This document shows positions 59,820 through 64,000 of a DNA stretch of 64,000 nucleotides, piece after piece. The translations under genes were made by a program, and so were the position numbers. The notes below the pieces were generated by a model. That model was not told the origin of the DNA, did no database searches, and worked only from the letters and a program-made list of their open reading frames with translations. Each line of letters starts with the position of its first letter. Position 1 is the stretch's first letter. The DNA is from Clarireedia homoeocarpa. Its lineage: Eukaryota > Ascomycota > Leotiomycetes > Helotiales > Rutstroemiaceae. The stretch covers positions 434,001-498,000 of the forward strand of contig LNKV01000015.1 of the NCBI GenBank assembly GCA_001465935.1, read 5' to 3'.

Positions 59820-61307
59820 GAGTTGGCACACTATAAAAAGCTGTCATCTGTTCATCTTCATCGATTGCAGCTTTGTACTAATCGGAAATCAATTTAATTT
59901 ACTCATTATTGAGTAAGAACTGAAGAGCTTATTTGAGGTTGAATACCGAATATAGGGAGATTGGTAGGCGAGATAGGTCGATATAATAATTACTGTGCCA
60001 ACTCTAAACGGAATCGGATGCCCCCCTCGACTTAGATAGACTCAATCAACCTAATCTCACCTCCTATATTTCCACCTTTAACACAAACGGTGAAGCGATG
60101 CGTGAAGGTGTTTGGAATAGCGTGACATTTGCGACATGGGACGAGGTCATGATGGAGGCAGATGAAGAAGATGGCGCGGATGAAGATATAGGCGGGGGAG
60201 CCGGCCACCAAAGCGATGCTGTTGGATATTTCGCGTGGCAATGAAAGGAAAATGGTGGTGGGGCTGGCGGATTGGAGGGGCATGAGGAATGGCGAACATG
60301 CTAGGGATCAGGATGAGGTGCTGGTGCCGGCGTCGAAATATACGCTGATAATTGCTCCTAGTAATCGGAAGGGGATGCTCACGGTTAGCTCCCAGGATGG
60401 AAAATGTCTGGGGGATCATGGAAATGGCAGCCTTTGCTATGGAACGTAGATCGAACAGCGATGTCTATGTGCTTGTCTAGACGAGATAGAATGAGAGTAG
60501 ACAGAACACTTGATCCAATAAACATAGGAAACGACGTAGTTCATCTTTTCATAGAGTCTGGAATGGAAGCGCATTCAAATCTTGGCGTTGGCGTCCCAAG
60601 TCCGTCGTTGTGGTAGCACCGAGAAATACCTCTCGTTACCTTGTGAGCAGAATTACTCCTCTGGACAGCGCCCTAACCAAGCATCTCTCGAGAAAAGTAT
60701 CAACTCAGATGGGAAGATGCTTCTTATCCAGATGCGACGCGCACTCATCTTGGCGAGTCCTTACGTAGTGGGTGCGCGGCCCTCGCTGCCGAGAAAAAAA
60801 ACCCCCCACAGCGAAGCTCGAAGCCTAAAACTTTCCGAATTTTTTGTCTTTCCTCATCAAAACTTTTCACATACGGACATACGTGCATACGTGCATACTC
60901 GGCTGAAGTCTGATAACAAAAGTCGTAATATAATACAAAAGGGTGGGTTACTTTCACCGATGATGGTGTGATCCAATTTCACAAACACGGCCTTCCCCTG
61001 CTCCAAAAGCGCGTTTCTGCCTTGCTCCAAGCGGCGCATTGTCAGGAACGATATCTCATCCCGAGGAAGCGAGATACTTATTGGATATGGTACCGAACTA
61101 CGCCGTAACAGGTTCCTTCGGGAAGGCAACTGCGCCGCAAACTATAGACCGATGGATCAGCGGCAAGGCAGCAATGCCGTAAATTATTTGTTTCACTGTG
61201 TCGAAGAGAGGGATAAATAGGCAAGCAGTCGCCGAGTATGGTGTTGAGGCAGTAGAGACGATTGACTGAATTGCCCATTCCACAAGCAACCCAGCAAAAC
61301 CGCCAAA
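59820..61307. other. Intergenic, 1.5 kb, one small candidate frame
   Basis: A minus-strand ATG frame at 60283-60032 encodes 83 residues with one hydrophobic segment ('AYIFIRAIFFICLHH') and 'CRKCHAIPNTFTHRFTVCV'. It has an in-frame stop just upstream and no recognised motif, so it is recorded here rather than as a gene. The right end is the promoter of the small membrane protein. Confidence 0.35.
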
Positions 61308-61931
61308 ATGGTCAAGCAAGCAGAACCCCAAAGCACGCCAATGCCCAGCATGCCTACAATGGCGCCCTCCGGCAACTTCCTCAAAACCAAAGGCTTCCGT
61401 CAATTCTCCGCCGTCCTCCTCATCATGCTCCTCTACACAGCCGCCACGCCCTTCAGTCCCATCACCTGGCTCACCTCCGCTACCGAGGGTTCCTTCCTTC
61501 TAGACCGAATTCTCGCCGGCGCGCTGCTCTTCTCCGCCCTGTTCTTCCAATGGCAGATCGCGTGTCAAAGCTACCCCGTCGCTATCACTCTTCCGACTAG
61601 TCGTAGAACGATGATTCAAAACGGCCATATAGTGCAATCGAGTGGTGATGTGATTTGGGTTTATGAGCCGGCAAAGTACGCGCAGTATGCGGTGATGGAA
61701 GCAGTCGCGCTGATTGTGACGGAGTATGCGGGGGTGGAGATGTTGAGGAGAGGGATTGTGAGTGTAGTGATTGCGGGGCTTTGGGTAGTGGGCTGGTCGG
61801 TTACGCCCGAGAGTACGAAGAGGGAGGGGTGGGAGTACATGAAGAAGCTGTGGTTTTGGATTGCGTTGGATGAGATTTTTAGGGTGGGGAGAGGGGCGGG
61901 GGGCGCGAGCAGGAGGAGGAGGGCGTGGTAG
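61308..61931 (+). CDS. Small four-helix membrane protein, unclassified
   Basis: A single exon from an ATG in good context (AAAATGG) encodes 207 aa. After a Pro/Met-rich N-terminus of about 30 residues come four hydrophobic segments: about 32-48 ('FSAVLLIMLLYTAATPF'), 63-85, 125-147 and 149-167 ('IVSVVIAGLWVVGWSV'). Between the second and third helices is a polar loop of about 40 residues with 'VIWVYEPAKYAQYA'. A charged 'REGWEYMKKLWFWIALDEIF' and an Arg-rich tail follow. There is no signal peptide or known motif. The base composition shifts from C-rich to G-rich along the gene, like the second half of ECO1, and the minus-strand frames here are shadows. Function unknown; localisation inferred only as an internal or plasma membrane. 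Confidence 0.72.
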   Translation: MVKQAEPQSTPMPSMPTMAPSGNFLKTKGFRQFSAVLLIMLLYTAATPFSPITWLTSATEGSFLLDRILAGALLFSALFFQWQIACQSYPVAITLPTSRRTMIQNGHIVQSSGDVIWVYEPAKYAQYAVMEAVALIVTEYAGVEMLRRGIVSVVIAGLWVVGWSVTPESTKREGWEYMKKLWFWIALDEIFRVGRGAGGASRRRRAW

Positions 61932-63738
61932 AGGAGTGGCGGTGGATGAGTTTGGGATGGACATGAAAATGGAGGAGGGATAAGTTGGAGTGTCTCGATG
62001 CCTGGAGATATGAAGTTGTGTTTGAAGTCGTTGGGATGTAGGAACTGCTAGTTGCAGAAGATCGGATGGTCGTCTGATGCATGTATAACATATTTTTCAT
62101 CCTTGGGAAAATCTATACCGAATACCACGAAAGTCAACTTTTAATCTATTCGTACATACATAACCGAAATCTTGAAAGGAGATATGTGGGTTGAGGTTGA
62201 GGTTGAGGTTGAGGTTGATTTTAACAACATTGCATCTCCCACTACCCTTCAGCTACCCCGCTAGTAATGACGCAGTGTTCCACCCTTTTTTACCTTTGAC
62301 TAGTAAGTTAGCTTCCGCTATTACCTTGTATTTCTATTCACTAAAGCTCTTCCTTGAACTTCATATCCCTTTCCACAAATATGCCTAGAGATCCTAGTGC
62401 TTCCAAAGGATAAAACGTTCTTCGTCAGCACAAATCTTGAAATCCCCTACCCTTCCACGTCTGCGTCTAAGGTATGAACCTAGCAGCGATTATTATTACA
62501 CAGGTTGCTGTGTCACTTGGGCAACCACGTGGAAGACGACGGCAGACTGACATGAGTGATTTTATGAATACGAGCGGCTGCTGGAGGTCGCAATCTGTAT
62601 AAGAAATGTTTGTCGATTGGGCATATGTTGTTGGTGTTATTGTTGATGACTAGGTACGTCAATTAATTGTTTGTAAGTCTTACAAGAATTGGGTGCTCTT
62701 TCTCTAAATATTTCTGTTCTTGTTCTAGTTCTATTGAATGTAGCCCTGAAGCTTTCTCATGAACGTAATCTGCTTATACATTGTTCTATCATACCATACA
62801 TGCCCTCCCCCAGCCTGGATCAGATGTGCGTATACGGCAGCGAGTTAGCTTCTGAACAGAGCAGGTGGCTTAAAGCGACCTGCGACAGCTCCTCCTTAAG
62901 CTTAACTTTAGTGTTGTACCGTAACACCTTTTTTACAGTGTAGCGGAGCCTAATCGTTTACTAACTTCACAGCACCCTCAAACTTAACAACAACCATCAC
63001 ACTTTCATTTCATCAATGAGAGTTCGCGACAAATCCAGCATGATAGATATGCTGATATCATATACTATATGCCAGGATTATTCAAAGGCGCAATCAAGCC
63101 GTCTGATGATGAACAGTGTCGTCGCATTAAATCCGTCTAATAGACTTCTGCGACCGTGGCCAAGTGCGTCACCCTTATCAAAGTTGTACAAGTAGGAAGT
63201 TCTACAAATAACTTATGGCACAGATAAGGAGGCAAGTGCATAGGTAGATGTAAGCAAATCTCCGTCCGTTATCAGCGACCAATTATCATTCCTACATATC
63301 CTCAGAATTTCAGCTACTAGCTGCAAGGCCCGTCTCGTCGCCGATTGAATCCTTTCCCCCCCATGTTTTGGGGGCTCAAACTAGTGTTCCGCCCATGGTA
63401 CGCAGGGGGATAAGTCTTCACCAAGAAGATGATTATCCTTAATAATCACACTTAAGCAAGGTGGTCTTGTACCGTTATGGAGATATCTCCGACTGAATAC
63501 AGGTCATGCCTCACCTGCTCTTTTTCCCATGCAGCGTAGAATATCGATATTTTCAGCCGCATGGCTGCCCTGCAATGAGGAAATCCATTAATATTCTTTG
63601 GGTACTCTTCAGTGGTACATGTTCTTCACTCATCGAAACATTCATTTCGTTCTGGCTTGGGAAAAGGTCTGACAACGCCATACTACCAACGTCAACATCA
63701 AACTCTCGATCATAGGAGCTCACGCCCTCTTGATCAAG
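61932..63738. other. Intergenic, 1.8 kb, no gene recognised
   Basis: Contains the 3' flank of the membrane-protein gene, a (GGTTGA)n repeat, and the presumed promoter of the last gene. Open frames are short and without motifs. Confidence 0.4.
62189..62218. repeat. (GGTTGA)n hexanucleotide repeat
   Basis: About five perfect GGTTGA units. Confidence 0.85.
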
Positions 63739-64000
63739 ATGTCCAGCCTTACAATTAAAACCCCTGTCGATGCCAGTACTATGCGGATTGGTTTCACTAC
63801 TATATTCGTCGCGCTTAATTTCGCCATATCGTTCTTAGGCTCTCGCCTTCTCCGTCGTCGTGTCCAACGACAACTCACATTACAGAAGAAAGACACTAAA
63901 GGAAAAGTCGCCGCAGTGCCAATAAATCATCTCACGCCATGGCTAGCTATTGGCGATTTTATAACGTATATCTGGCGTGTCAGGAAGTTACCAGGAGGAA
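63739..64000 (+). CDS. Partial gene, N-terminus with membrane anchor, unclassified
   Basis: An open frame starts at an ATG at 63739 and runs off the window end after 87 codons. It encodes a short polar N-terminus, a hydrophobic helix ('FTTIFVALNFAISFLGS', about 19-35), a strongly basic stretch ('RLLRRRVQRQ') and then 'PINHLTPWLAIGDFITYIWR'. A single N-terminal helix followed by basic residues fits an anchored ER or plasma-membrane enzyme. The part seen is too short for a family call, and an intron beyond the edge cannot be judged. Confidence 0.5.
   Translation, partial: MSSLTIKTPVDASTMRIGFTTIFVALNFAISFLGSRLLRRRVQRQLTLQKKDTKGKVAAVPINHLTPWLAIGDFITYIWRVRKLPGG

Noticed and set aside
60032..60283. 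83-codon minus-strand frame with one hydrophobic segment
   Set aside because: It has an ATG but no recognised motif and a stop just upstream. It is noted in the intergenic entry rather than called a gene.

Overview
The window looks like nuclear DNA of a filamentous ascomycete (Pezizomycotina). I infer Leotiomycetes/Helotiales from the gene style, but nothing in the sequence proves the class. The evidence is short GT-AG introns, mostly 50-136 bp, many with CTAAC-like branch sites; two Zn2Cys6 regulators; a HET-domain protein; a fungal ubiquinone-side-chain synthase; and a Tc1-like element whose only lesions are the nonsense changes expected from repeat-induced point mutation (RIP). There are no bacterial-type operons. 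Genes lie on both strands, each with its own promoter.

Layout. Positions 0.7-21.8 kb are a gene-dense core. It holds an unclassified 753-aa protein with a 10/11-residue tandem repeat, a secreted GMC oxidoreductase, a Reb1/TTF-I-like Myb protein, a small Asp-tailed disordered protein, a Vma12-like V-ATPase assembly factor divergent from mitochondrial COQ1, the cohesin acetyltransferase Eco1, and a four-exon NAD-dependent epimerase-like protein. Positions 21.8-30.5 kb are gene-poor and carry the RIP-inactivated Tc1 copy (24006-25200). A Zn2Cys6 factor with an AT-hook and a Glu/His tract lies at 30.6-32.8 kb. Positions 32.8-50.0 kb are a gene desert of about 17 kb, rich in microsatellites and pyrimidine-biased tracts, with one RIP-like patch near 35.6-36.5 kb. 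Positions 50.0-64.0 kb carry genes again: a proline-rich disordered protein, an F-box-like protein, a HET protein, a second Zn2Cys6 factor, a small four-helix membrane protein, and a gene cut off by the window end.

How the genes relate. Most are unrelated housekeeping or regulatory genes: rDNA/chromatin (Reb1-like), cohesion (Eco1), vacuolar acidification (Vma12) and ubiquinone synthesis (Coq1). The right-hand block (F-box-like, HET, Zn2Cys6) has a more accessory character and is bordered by mutated repeats, a setting often seen for allorecognition genes. I found no convincing multi-gene system that is clearly new. The most notable structures are the frameshift-free RIP-killed Tc1 element, an over-represented 9-mer (TACGAAGTA and its complement) in intergenic DNA, the gene desert beside the AT-hook factor, the internal repeat array of the first gene, and the loss of the usual second catalytic residue in the GMC oxidoreductase.

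Exon coordinates were derived by hand from splice signals and reading-frame continuity. No database search was possible, so family names rest on motif recognition.
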